IMG/VR virus record: IMGVR_UViG_3300001352_000077
Location: 1,027 to 24,528 of that record
Length of the DNA: 23,502 nt
Reading direction: 5' to 3' (one strand)
Source: a virus
Notes under the pieces: model-generated
What the model saw: only the letters and a program-made list of their open reading frames with translations
Database searches by the model: none
What the model was told of the DNA's origin: nothing
Shown: one piece after another, positions 8,898 to 17,600 of the stretch
Position numbering within the stretch: the first letter of the stretch is position 1
Layout of the letters: every line of letters starts with the position of its first letter
Position numbers and translations under genes: made by a program

Positions 8898-8904
8898 ATA
8901 AATA
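8898..8904 (-). promoter_or_regulatory. TATTTAT element upstream of neck gene
   Basis: On the minus strand TATTTAT is followed by ATATAAAATATATC and the ATG, with 21 nt from the element's first base to the start codon. It belongs to the recurrent set described in the findings. Confidence 0.45.
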
Positions 8905-8922
8905 TTTAGAAATCTTTATTTA

Positions 8923-10482
8923 TCAAGACTTATATTGAGACTCTTTATCAAAAACATATTTCCCGTTTTTAATTTGGGTGTTGTTATTATCAAATACCAC
9001 TATTCCTTTATTTTTATTATGAAATACTAACATATCGGTTTTATACTGTTTTATAACACCTGTTCCGACCATAGTTATTTTCCCATCTTCAATAATATAA
9101 TCTCTAAATGGTTTTATTTGTACAGTTTTATCTCCATTATCTGTCCTTATAATCGCATCAACACCACCGATAGCATCTATAACACTACCTAATTCACCAA
9201 CTTTTTTTACGTTAGAAACTCCGAACACTTTTTGTAATTCTTTAACCGCTAAATTTTCAGTTTTATCACCTTGTTTATTTTTTCTATTAACCGCGGTATA
9301 CATAGAGTCAAAAGTGTTTGATGTATTTTTAAATAGACTATCTTTCCAATGGATGATATATTTTAAAAATCGATATAATTCCTTTATTTGTTCATTTTTA
9401 TTTTTTCCGTAAAAACTAATCGGAGGGTGTCCATAATGTTTTAAAGTAATATTAATGTCATTTTTTAAAATACAAAATGTAGTTGCGTTTGTATTGATTT
9501 TATTTAATACCGACCGACCTCCTTCAACACTCCCTTTATATTCAAAGTCATATATACCCGATAACTGCTCTCCTTCTTTTTCTCTCCAATAATCTTTAAA
9601 GATTTCTTTAAAAACCTTATCAATTACGGTACGATATTTCCACTTTATTTGAGGATTGGTGTTAAATAATTCTATGGTCTGTTTAACTTGTCTTGAATTA
9701 CACCCCTGACTCTCAATTTCAACAATAAGATTTTTTTTATTAAACGACTCCTTTATTGAGGATTTAGGGTTAGATGTATATAAGTTGTTCACAAAATCCC
9801 AATTCACTACTGACCAAAAGTTTTTTATATAATCGTCTTTTTTATTTCTATATTTTAAATAATAAGAGTGTTCCCATAAATCCAAACCTAATAATGGAAG
9901 TCCACCGTCTTTAATGGTATTCATAAGAGGGTTGTCTTGATTTGCAGTAGTCATTATTTTTAACCTATTATTTTTTGTTAAAACAAGCCATACCCACCCT
10001 GAACCAAATCTTTTTTGAGCTGCGGACTCAAATAACTTTTTAAAGTTATTAAACGTTTTATACTCTTTAATAATTTTCTCATAGATTTCTCCTGAACATC
10101 TTTGCCTTTTAGGACTTAACATTTTCCAAAACAATGCGTGGTTGAACGCTCCGCCAGCATTATTTTTTACAGTTCTGTCGTACATTGATATTGTTTTCAC
10201 AATATCTTTTAATTTTTTGTCCTTACCCTTTTTATCTTTTATCGCATCATTAAGTTTATTAACATAACCTTTATAATGTTTATTGTAGTGTACGTTCATA
10301 GTTTCTTTATCTATAAAACGTTCTAAGGCTGAATAAGAGTAAGGTAATCTTTCGATACCTATTTTTTTCATTTCTTTTAAAATTTCTTTTGGGACGTTCG
10401 GTGATACTTTTCTTTTTATCCCTTCACTTATAATCTGATTTTCTATATCAGTTATTTTATTTAATGCCCTTTTAGTACCCAT
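8923..10482 (-). CDS. Mn-type superoxide dismutase fused to a PD-(D/E)XK nuclease-like domain
   Basis: This 519-residue protein has three parts. Residues 1-43 are a basic helical leader containing I-I-S-E-G-I (17-22). Residues ~44-240 are a full Fe/Mn superoxide dismutase domain, converting superoxide to oxygen and peroxide. Predicted metal ligands are H65 (N-V-H-Y), H115 (N-N-A-G-G-A-F-N-H-A-L-F-W), D201 and H205 (G-L-D-L-W-E-H-S-Y-Y). Second-sphere H69, Y73 and Q182 (A-N-Q-D-N-P-L) and dimer-bridging E204 are present. Gln in the C-terminal half with Gly-Gly near H115 favours Mn. Residues ~400-519 carry E409, G-V-D442-A-I-I and Q455-I-K457, the E...D...QxK pattern of PD-(D/E)XK nucleases; this call is weaker. 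The segment ~240-400 is unassigned. It lies between helicase and neck genes with its own TATTTAT element. The leader may be a capsid-targeting peptide. Confidence 0.9.
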   Translation of the reverse strand: MGTKRALNKITDIENQIISEGIKRKVSPNVPKEILKEMKKIGIERLPYSYSALERFIDKETMNVHYNKHYKGYVNKLNDAIKDKKGKDKKLKDIVKTISMYDRTVKNNAGGAFNHALFWKMLSPKRQRCSGEIYEKIIKEYKTFNNFKKLFESAAQKRFGSGWVWLVLTKNNRLKIMTTANQDNPLMNTIKDGGLPLLGLDLWEHSYYLKYRNKKDDYIKNFWSVVNWDFVNNLYTSNPKSSIKESFNKKNLIVEIESQGCNSRQVKQTIELFNTNPQIKWKYRTVIDKVFKEIFKDYWREKEGEQLSGIYDFEYKGSVEGGRSVLNKINTNATTFCILKNDINITLKHYGHPPISFYGKNKNEQIKELYRFLKYIIHWKDSLFKNTSNTFDSMYTAVNRKNKQGDKTENLAVKELQKVFGVSNVKKVGELGSVIDAIGGVDAIIRTDNGDKTVQIKPFRDYIIEDGKITMVGTGVIKQYKTDMLVFHNKNKGIVVFDNNNTQIKNGKYVFDKESQYKS

Positions 10483-10493
10483 TATTTTTATAT

Positions 10494-10500
10494 ATAAATA
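10494..10500 (-). promoter_or_regulatory. TATTTAT element upstream of the superoxide dismutase fusion
   Basis: On the minus strand TATTTAT is followed by ATATAAAAATA and the ATG, 18 nt from the element's first base to the start codon. It is nearly identical in layout to the element before the neck gene. Confidence 0.45.
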
Positions 10501-10521
10501 ATGCGAAATATAAAAACAAAC

Positions 10522-12306
10522 TCACCTTTCTTGTGAAATCATATTTAATATTTCTTCCATTACGTCACCTTTACCTTCATTATCACCCATAACTGTTTCA
10601 AAAATATTTTTCTTTTTAGTTAGTATATTATATATAATACCTTCTATTGTATTTTCTAATATCGGGTAATAAACTGAAACTGAGAACTTTTGTCCATATC
10701 TATACGCCCTATCTTCGGCTTGTGAATGGTCAGCAGGAACAAAAGATAGGTCATTCATTATAACCGCCTCTGCAGCTGTTAGGGTTATTCCTACTCCCGC
10801 AGCTTTTAGATTACCTACAAAAACTTTGATGTCATCATTGTTTTGAAACTCGTCTACAGATTCCTGTCTTTTAGGTTTGGTCATTTTACCATCTAACTTA
10901 ACTGACTCTTTACCAAAATGTTCGTTTATTTTATTTAGTGTATCTGTAAAATTTGTAAATATTATTACTTTTTTACCTTGGTCTATTATGTTCTGAGCAA
11001 TTTCTATTGTGTCTTTTATTTTTTCTTCAGCAATAACTTGTCGGACTTTCATTAACTTAGAAAATTGTATTGTCAGTGAATTCGAGTCTTCAGATGAATT
11101 ATACCAATCATAGTATTCACCCATCAATTTTTTATATTCTTTAGACTTGGTTCTTAAATAAACTGGAGTTATTATTTTTTCAGGTAAGTCCAAGATGTCT
11201 TCCTTTAGTCTTCTTAATACTTGTGGTTTTGTCCTGTCTCTTAACTCTTCTAGATTAGACGCTCCCGAAACATTCCAAACTCTTTTACTACCAACACTAA
11301 ATTGATAACCTGCACAGTACCTTATAGCGTAGGCCATCCAATTTTCTGCGACTGGAGAGTCTACTAAGTCTAAAAGATTATAATAATTCATCGGCCTTGA
11401 GGTCATCGGAGTTCCCGTTAGTAACCATACCTTACCTATTTTGTTAGCGATGTCATTTACAATTTTTGTTCTTTGAGCTTTTTTATTTTGAACGTAGTGA
11501 GCTTCGTCCATTACAATCAAATCAAAACCATAATTTAAAATCTCTGATTTATCGGGGTATTTTGGGTCGTGAAAGTTTTTTAATATATCATAATTTATAA
11601 TGGTATACTCGGAAGGTTCCCACTTTTTACCCTCAATAATTGAAATAGATTTTTCCGTATAATTTTGTATTTCTCTCTCCCAGTTAATTTTTAAAGATGC
11701 GGGGCATATAATTAATACTTTTTCTATCCCCATCTCTATCGACGCAATAACTGTTGAGGTTGTTTTTCCGAGACCCATATCATCTGCCAATATATATTTG
11801 TCATTACCAACAAGTTTTTCTATAGATTCTTTTTGGTGTGAAAGCGGAGGTCTATGTGAGTACTTACTATAGTCGATTTTTACTTCCCTTTGTTTGTTTT
11901 TTGTTAACGCAACTTTAGGTAACCATATGTCTGTAAGTTCCTCACTTTCAAATAACTTACCCCATATGTGGTACGACTTTTCTTTCTCCACTAATAATTT
12001 TTCCACATAAATTTTTTCAGGTCTCTTTGGTAGTAACTTGTCATTCATTAGTTTTTGACCAAAGTAACTATCAAGTTCCACCCACCTTCTAGCTATTTTG
12101 GGTACAGTATCTTTAAATTTAATTATGTAATCCGCTTGGGCACGAGTAAGTTTAAAATGATTAAATTTTTTCATCTTATCCTGTAACCGGATAATGTAAT
12201 TATTATACCCCTCGTATTTCTCTAAAATACGAAGAGCCCTCACTTCAGGCAAGCTATTTAATGTTTTATTTTCCAAAAGTCGACTAAATACACTTAAATA
12301 TAACAA
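10522..12306 (-). CDS. SNF2-type DEAH helicase/translocase (UvsW-like role)
   Basis: Superfamily 2 ATPase of 594 residues acting on duplex or branched DNA. Motifs: Walker A D-D-M-G-L-G-K-T (175-182), C-P-A-S-L (201-205), DEAH (267-270), L-T-G-T-P (296-300), a helicase C region with A-A-G-V-G-I-T-L-T (502-510), and Q-A-E-D-R-A-Y-R-Y-G-Q (529-539). The last motif is characteristic of SNF2/Rad54/SMARCAL1 proteins rather than classic T4 UvsW. In phages such proteins are thought to help fork remodelling or recombination; the exact role is not visible. Residues 1-140 form an unassigned helical domain. No ATG is available: the frame's upstream stop is at 12319-12321 and the first Met is residue 45, so translation probably starts at the TTG at 12306 or the TTG ten codons later. 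Confidence 0.93.
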   Translation of the reverse strand: MLYLSVFSRLLENKTLNSLPEVRALRILEKYEGYNNYIIRLQDKMKKFNHFKLTRAQADYIIKFKDTVPKIARRWVELDSYFGQKLMNDKLLPKRPEKIYVEKLLVEKEKSYHIWGKLFESEELTDIWLPKVALTKNKQREVKIDYSKYSHRPPLSHQKESIEKLVGNDKYILADDMGLGKTTSTVIASIEMGIEKVLIICPASLKINWEREIQNYTEKSISIIEGKKWEPSEYTIINYDILKNFHDPKYPDKSEILNYGFDLIVMDEAHYVQNKKAQRTKIVNDIANKIGKVWLLTGTPMTSRPMNYYNLLDLVDSPVAENWMAYAIRYCAGYQFSVGSKRVWNVSGASNLEELRDRTKPQVLRRLKEDILDLPEKIITPVYLRTKSKEYKKLMGEYYDWYNSSEDSNSLTIQFSKLMKVRQVIAEEKIKDTIEIAQNIIDQGKKVIIFTNFTDTLNKINEHFGKESVKLDGKMTKPKRQESVDEFQNNDDIKVFVGNLKAAGVGITLTAAEAVIMNDLSFVPADHSQAEDRAYRYGQKFSVSVYYPILENTIEGIIYNILTKKKNIFETVMGDNEGKGDVMEEILNMISQER

Positions 12307-12312
12307 ATAACT

Positions 12313-12328
12313 TAATATTTATCAATAA
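12313..12328 (+). promoter_or_regulatory. TATTTAT element in a 21-bp divergent intergenic region
   Basis: TATTTATC (12316-12323) lies five bases before the ATG at 12328. The 16-bp sequence TAATATTTATCAATAA recurs exactly at 14609-14624 before the tail sheath gene. Read on the minus strand it is GATAAATA, similar to the T4 late promoter box TATAAATA, and points at the helicase gene. Confidence 0.45.
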
Positions 12329-12843
12329 TGAGTAATAGAAAGGTTCCAATTACAAGATTAGAAAAGTTTTTCGGGTCGGAAGACTTTGAGTTAGATATCG
12401 CAATGGGTCGAGAATGGCTTGAGGGTGATATGAATTTTAGGTTAGTTTTATATAGAATCGACCAACAAAAAACAGTAACTGATGATGTTTACGGTGAAAC
12501 CGTAGAAGACGGAGTAAAGTTCCATCCTCCCGTTGAATTTAGGGGGTACGTCCAAATAGAACAACCTGAAAATCAAAATTACGGTAATAGTAACATGACA
12601 CAAATGGAGCCGGGTAACTTAAAGGTTGGCGTATATCAAACGACTTTAGATGAGTTAGAAATAGATATTAATTATGGTGATTATATAGGTTACTATGAGA
12701 CTGAATCTCGTGTTAGATACTACTCGGTATCTAATGACGGAAGAGTCACGAGTGATAATAAACATACTTATGGTGGTTACAAACCTTATTATAGGTCAAT
12801 TACTGCATCACCTGTTAGTGAAAATGAATTTAGAGGATTATGA
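12328..12843 (+). CDS. Neck/head-completion protein, possibly T4 gp14-like
   Basis: This 171-residue protein contains D-D-V-Y-G-E-T followed by K-F-H-P-P-V-E-F and a later N-Y-G-D-Y-I-G-Y-Y segment. Gp14-type neck and stopper proteins have a similar arrangement: a [LV]-[YF]-G-E turn, an aromatic/proline stretch, then a beta barrel. Its place directly before a gp15-like gene supports a neck or head-tail joining role. T4 gp14 is longer (256 residues), so the assignment is tentative. The ATG has no Shine-Dalgarno sequence and lies only five bases after the TATTTATC element. Its stop overlaps the next start as ATGA, so the two are translationally coupled. Confidence 0.6.
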   Translation: MSNRKVPITRLEKFFGSEDFELDIAMGREWLEGDMNFRLVLYRIDQQKTVTDDVYGETVEDGVKFHPPVEFRGYVQIEQPENQNYGNSNMTQMEPGNLKVGVYQTTLDELEIDINYGDYIGYYETESRVRYYSVSNDGRVTSDNKHTYGGYKPYYRSITASPVSENEFRGL

Positions 12844-13313
12844 ATAGATATCTATTAAAAGAAATTAATAAAATGAAGACTCATATGGGTTTAATTATTG
12901 AACAGGAGGAAGAATTAACTCCTGAGGATTTAACTGGTTTGAGGGTTATGGTATATTATAACTTACATAAACATACATTTTCAGTGACTTATGGGGGTAG
13001 GGTAATTTTGTATGCCGACTACGTTAAATTAAGAAATGTAGAGTTTAGGGTAAGAAAGGGGGGAAAAGACAAAGTAAGACAAGAAATGAGAAAGAACGTA
13101 CACGCATTTGTTATTGGTGATTTAGTTGACTATTGTCAGTTCCCTTGTGAAGAAATGCCTGCAGAAACTAATGATAACGTAATCACATATAACCCATACA
13201 AATACGATTCATTTGTTAAAAAAGATAGCGAAGAACCAATTTATAACGCAAATGAGATTGATATGATTAATACTCGAAATAAAATCTTCCATATAAATGA
13301 AATAGTAATCTAA
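12840..13313 (+). CDS. Conserved-looking phage protein of unknown function
   Basis: This 157-residue protein is not assigned to a named family. After an N-terminal helix (Y-L-L-K-E-I-N-K-M-K-T-H-M-G) and an acidic stretch, it has a compact region with Y-Y-N-L-H-K-H-T-F-S-V near residues 38-48. A V-R-K-G-G-K-D-K-V-R segment, then M-R-K-N-V-H-A-F-V-I-G, lie at about 72-95. The basic patch could contact nucleic acid, but nothing catalytic is evident. The N-terminal helix ends in L-I-I-E, a possible [LI]-x-E prohead-protease site. It overlaps the preceding gene by four bases (ATGA), and its TAA shares one base with the next ATG, so it is expressed with the neck and tail-completion genes. Confidence 0.75.
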   Translation: MNRYLLKEINKMKTHMGLIIEQEEELTPEDLTGLRVMVYYNLHKHTFSVTYGGRVILYADYVKLRNVEFRVRKGGKDKVRQEMRKNVHAFVIGDLVDYCQFPCEEMPAETNDNVITYNPYKYDSFVKKDSEEPIYNANEIDMINTRNKIFHINEIVI

Positions 13314-14362
13314 TGTCATTTCCTAAAAAAATAAAAAAACATCTACCTTTAACTCCTGATAAAATTTTATTAGAGAGGAGGGAGCAACTACTGGAATATA
13401 TTCAAAAAGATGGTACATATTTACCTAAGAGTGTTTTACATGCTGACTTAGATAGGGGTATGTTAGATTTTGTTAAGAACGATTTAGAGATGACTGCAGA
13501 GGGTAAAAAAGTTAACCCTGTTGATATTATTATTACAACTCAAAACTGGTCTCAGTTTGCTGAGACTTGGGATTTTCAGAACTTAGATAAAAACATCAAA
13601 CCCCCATTTATTGCAACTGTAAGAAATCCAGACGTTAAGTACGGTACCAACCCTTCACTACAGTACACCATACCAAACAGAAAACAATTTTACTACGCTA
13701 AGGTTCCAACGTGGGACGGTCAAAGAAAAGGAATGGATATTTATAAAATCCCTCAACCCGTACCTGTAGATATTACGTATAATATAAAAATATTTTGTAC
13801 TAAAATGCGACACTTGAATGAGTTTAACAAATTAGTTTTACAGAAATTTTCTTCAAGACAAGCTTATACATTTGTTAAGGGTCATTACGTTCCTATAATT
13901 TTAAATGGTATATCTGATGAGTCAGTATTGGATATTGAAAAAAGGAAGTACTACGTTCAAAACTATGAGTTCTTAATGATGGGTTTTTTAATTGACGAGG
14001 AAGAGTTCCAAGTTTCTCCGGCAATTAGTAGGGCATTAACATTATATGAAGTGGAGACGGGGACACAATCAAGAAGGGCTAGAAAAAACCCACCTAATCC
14101 TCAGAACTTCGACATAGATATTTTATTTATGTCGGGAATTAATAGTTTATCTGAAAAATATCCATATACCATAGACCTAACTTTTTTGTCGACAGATAAC
14201 GTCGATGAGTTTTCAGTATATATTAACGACAATTATATGGGAGATGATTTAAGTAATATACAGGTTAACACCAATGACATCATTAAGTTCGATGTCGTTA
14301 AAATAGATGACAGTAAGGATTCCACTATTAAGACAAAAGCACACATACCCTATAGTAATTAA
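13313..14362 (+). CDS. 15: Tail completion/sheath stabiliser protein, T4 gp15-like
   Basis: At 349 residues this is a probable tail terminator joining the tail to the neck. The middle of the protein reads P-V-P-V-D-I-T-Y-N-I-K-I-F-C-T-K-M, then a helix (N-E-F-N-K-L-V-L-Q-K-F) and a later I-E-K-R-K-Y-Y-V-Q-N-Y-E-F segment. T4 gp15 has the same order: a P-x-x-x-x-Y-E-L-x-I-F-T-R strand, a helix ending before a Phe-Gln-Pro region, and an R-R-x-x-W-x-L-x-F strand. The ~100 C-terminal residues beyond about 245 are extra relative to T4 gp15 (272 residues) and look like a separate beta domain. Identification is by pattern only. It is the last gene of a three-gene overlapping set, upstream of the sheath. 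Its stop abuts the stop of the convergent small gene at 14363. Confidence 0.65.
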   Translation: MSFPKKIKKHLPLTPDKILLERREQLLEYIQKDGTYLPKSVLHADLDRGMLDFVKNDLEMTAEGKKVNPVDIIITTQNWSQFAETWDFQNLDKNIKPPFIATVRNPDVKYGTNPSLQYTIPNRKQFYYAKVPTWDGQRKGMDIYKIPQPVPVDITYNIKIFCTKMRHLNEFNKLVLQKFSSRQAYTFVKGHYVPIILNGISDESVLDIEKRKYYVQNYEFLMMGFLIDEEEFQVSPAISRALTLYEVETGTQSRRARKNPPNPQNFDIDILFMSGINSLSEKYPYTIDLTFLSTDNVDEFSVYINDNYMGDDLSNIQVNTNDIIKFDVVKIDDSKDSTIKTKAHIPYSN

Positions 14363-14512
14363 TTATTCACCATAGATGTCGATTTCTTCTTTACAGTTTT
14401 CTTCAATAAGTTTTTCAATAAACTTAAACATTTTTAATCCGTTTTTTTGACAGTGTTTTTTCAACATATCATGTGATTCTTCAGATATTTTTAAATTCTT
14501 TATTTTTATCAT
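14363..14512 (-). CDS. 49-residue protein, possible ribbon-helix-helix type
   Basis: A short minus-strand gene (ATG at 14512-14510, TAA at 14365-14363) encodes 49 residues with no internal stop. It begins with a short strand (I-K-I-K-N-L-K-I), followed by S-E-E-S-H-D-M-L-K-K-H-C and then N-G-L-K-M-F-K-F-I-E-K-L-I. A strand plus two helices separated by N-G-L-K is typical of small ribbon-helix-helix DNA-binding proteins common in T4-like phages. The length, codon pattern and exact abutment with the gp15-like stop support a real gene. It could be a small regulator; target unknown. A TATTTAT element lies upstream at 14574-14568 on the same strand. Confidence 0.7.
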   Translation of the reverse strand: MIKIKNLKISEESHDMLKKHCQKNGLKMFKFIEKLIEENCKEEIDIYGE

Positions 14513-14567
14513 TTAAGAAAGGTTTTTAAAAAGGTAGAAAAAAGTAAGAAATTTTTCATACTTGTAA

Positions 14568-14574
14568 ATAAATA
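14568..14574 (-). promoter_or_regulatory. TATTTAT element upstream of the 49-residue gene
   Basis: TATTTAT on the minus strand begins 62 nt before the ATG at 14512. The distance is larger than for the other copies, and the surrounding DNA is AT-rich, so chance is possible. Confidence 0.25.
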
Positions 14575-14608
14575 TAACGCCATAACATTTGTCGTTTGGT
14601 TTTTTCTA

Positions 14609-14630
14609 TAATATTTATCAATAAAATAAA
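14609..14630 (+). promoter_or_regulatory. TATTTAT element upstream of tail sheath
   Basis: TATTTATC followed by AATAAAATAAA begins 39 nt before the sheath ATG. It shares 16 exact bases with the element at 12313-12328. It also matches the tail tube leader (18984 onward) apart from one inserted base. Confidence 0.5.
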
Positions 14631-14650
14631 TAAAAAGAAAAATAATTAAT

Positions 14651-17600
14651 ATGGCAGCAGAAAAAGTATTCGTATCTCCAGGTGTATATACATCAGAAAG
14701 AGATTTAAGTTTTGTGGCTCAAAGTGTCGGTGTAACGACTTTAGGTGTCGTCGGTGAAACCTTATCAGGTCCGGCGTTCGAACCTATCTTCATTACAAAC
14801 TTTGATGAGTTTACCTCATTTTTTGGGGGGACAGAACCAACTAAATTTGTAAACACACAGATTCCAAAATATGAGGCGGCATATATTGCCAAAGCCTACT
14901 TACAACAATCCAATCAACTTTTTGTGACTCGTGTCTTAGGTTTATCAGGATACGATGCTGGACCATCATGGTCAATATCAACGGTGGGTAACGTAAATAA
15001 ATCATTAATTACTCCTAAAGATTCTGACGGAATTGCTTATACAATAACTTTTAGTGGTGTATCAGGTAATAGTAGTTCAACTGAAATTACTGATTTTAGT
15101 AACTTACCTTCATCTATAGAAAGTGTGTTCGGATTACCTTATACAACATTTTCAGGTAATATATCAACATTACAGGGCAACTTTGAATCTGCGGTTTATC
15201 AAAGTATTGTTAACCCCGTCAGTTCAGGAGCCACATCATTTATGTTTGGTACTGTTAGTGGCGAAACTTATGACGCAATAACTGGAGCTTCGGGAACATG
15301 GACAGGTACAACTAACGTATTGGGTGTGGATGGTCTTACCATTGATACCGCAGATTTTGAAGCGTCTGAAAATGATTCATGGTATTACGCTTTATTCCCA
15401 TATAATAGTGGTACAGGTGAATACAGTGGTGTCGGTTTTGGATTGTCTATCACAGGATTAACAAATACTGTAGGTAACAATTATACAGGTGTGGGTGTTG
15501 TATATACTACCACATATACAGGAACACCAATCACTGATTACCATAATATGGTTGTTAGTACACTAAGGTCAAGAGGGATATCAACAACTAGTAATTCTAA
15601 TAATCCCGATTACGAAGTTTCAGGATTAACCAATGTAACAATTAACTCTACAGGAGTATATTCAGGAATAACTAATAATCCATTCTCTAATTTCCAAATT
15701 TCAGGTATAACAAACGACTCAGAGATATTTACGTTCAACACATCACTTTCTTTAAGTGACCCTAACTTTATAAGTAAAGTGTTAGGTCAAAGTAATTTTT
15801 CTAAACCAAGTAATGAAATTCCATTATTTGTCGAGGAAATTTATTATAACTTATTAAATACAGGATACAAAGAAGGTAAGATTAGAGGATTAAATACTAC
15901 TTTATTAGGATTACAAAGTGCGAGAGAAGATGTTGATAATACAGGTATCGGATGGTACTTAGATAGGTATCAAACCCCCTCTACACCATATTTAGTTTCA
16001 GAATTAAGAGGTAATGAAGTTTCCGACTTATTTAAAGTTATTTCAATCTCAGACGGTAACTCGGCGAACAGAGAGATTAAAGTCTCTATAATGAATATAT
16101 CATTTAATAACCTAACCTTTGACGTTGTTGTTAGAAGTTTTTATGATACCGATTCTAACCCAATCGTATTAGAAAAATTCACAAACTGTACCATGGATAT
16201 AAATCTTAATAGTTATGTGGCTAAAAAAATCGGTACAGCTAATGGAGATTTTGAGTTAAAGTCAAGATATATTATGTTAGAAGTAAATGAAGAGGCTCCG
16301 TCCGATTCATTACCTTGTGGTTTTAAAGGTTACCAAACTCGACAGTACAGTAGTTATAAATCACCACACCTACTTTATAAGACTAAGTATGATACTCCAG
16401 GTGAGGTGTTATTTAACCCTCCTTTTGGGTCTTCTAATGGAGATAACTTAACAAGAAGTGCGGGCGATAACCCAAGAAGAGTTTTCTTAGGTGTATCGAA
16501 TACTGTCGGTATTGATGTCGACTTTACCTCTTATAAGGGTAAACAAAATCCGACTAACTTATCTACCGCTACTGAGTCATCTCCGTGGGCGGAATTAACA
16601 AAAGGATATCATATGGACTCAGGAGCGACTGTAGTTCTAATCCCATCTCAGTATGTAACTTCGGGTGAAACTGCGTTTGAGGTTGGTGACGCATCATTCG
16701 ATAGTGAACCTAACGAAGATAGTCCATATTACAGATTAAATTCTCGTAAATTTACATTAGTTCCTACTGGAGGATTTGATGGATGGGATATCTATCGAGA
16801 GTCTCGTACTAATGGAGATACATTTATATTAGGTAATAATGGATATCTACGTGGAGCGGCACCATCAGTTAGATTCCCAAGTGCAACAGGATGGGGGGCG
16901 TTTAAAACAATTGTTGGTCCAGATAAACAAGATTGGGGTAATACTGACTATTATGCTTACTTATGGGGTCAGTGGACTTTTGTTAACCCTGAAGCTGTAA
17001 ATATTAATGTGTTTACTACTTCAGGTATAGATTATGTTAATAACTCAAACTTAGTAGAGGAGGCGATTGATATGATTGAAACGGATAGAGCGGACTCAAT
17101 TTATATCTGTACCACACCTGACTATAACATGTTTGTTAATACTACGTCTAATTTTACAACTGACTTTATTTACCCACAAGAAGCGACCGAAAACTTAGAA
17201 GATACTGGAATTGACTCTAACTATACTGCAACTTATTACCCATGGATTCTTACAAGAGATACTGTTAATAACACACAGATTTACTTACCACCTACCGCTG
17301 AAGTTGTTAGAAACTTAGCGTTAACAGATAATATATCATTCCCATGGTTCGCATCCGCGGGTTATACAAGAGGTTTAGTAAATGGTATTAAAGCTCGTAA
17401 GAAGTTAACTCAAGATGATAGAGACATTCTATATAAAGGTAGAATCAACCCAATCGCAACTTTCTCAGATGTTGGTACAGTAATATGGGGTAATAAAACT
17501 ACTCAAGTTAAACAGTCAGCACTCGACAGAATCAATGTTAGAAGATTGTTATTACAAGCTCGTAAGTTGATTTCAGCAGTAGCGGTAAGACTATTGTTCG

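Noticed and set aside
8923-10482. Superoxide dismutase gene as host contamination or a chimeric contig
   Set aside because: It is flanked closely by phage genes with the same AT-rich style, shares the TATTTAT element and leader motif with other phage genes, and continues in one frame into a non-host-like C-terminal domain.
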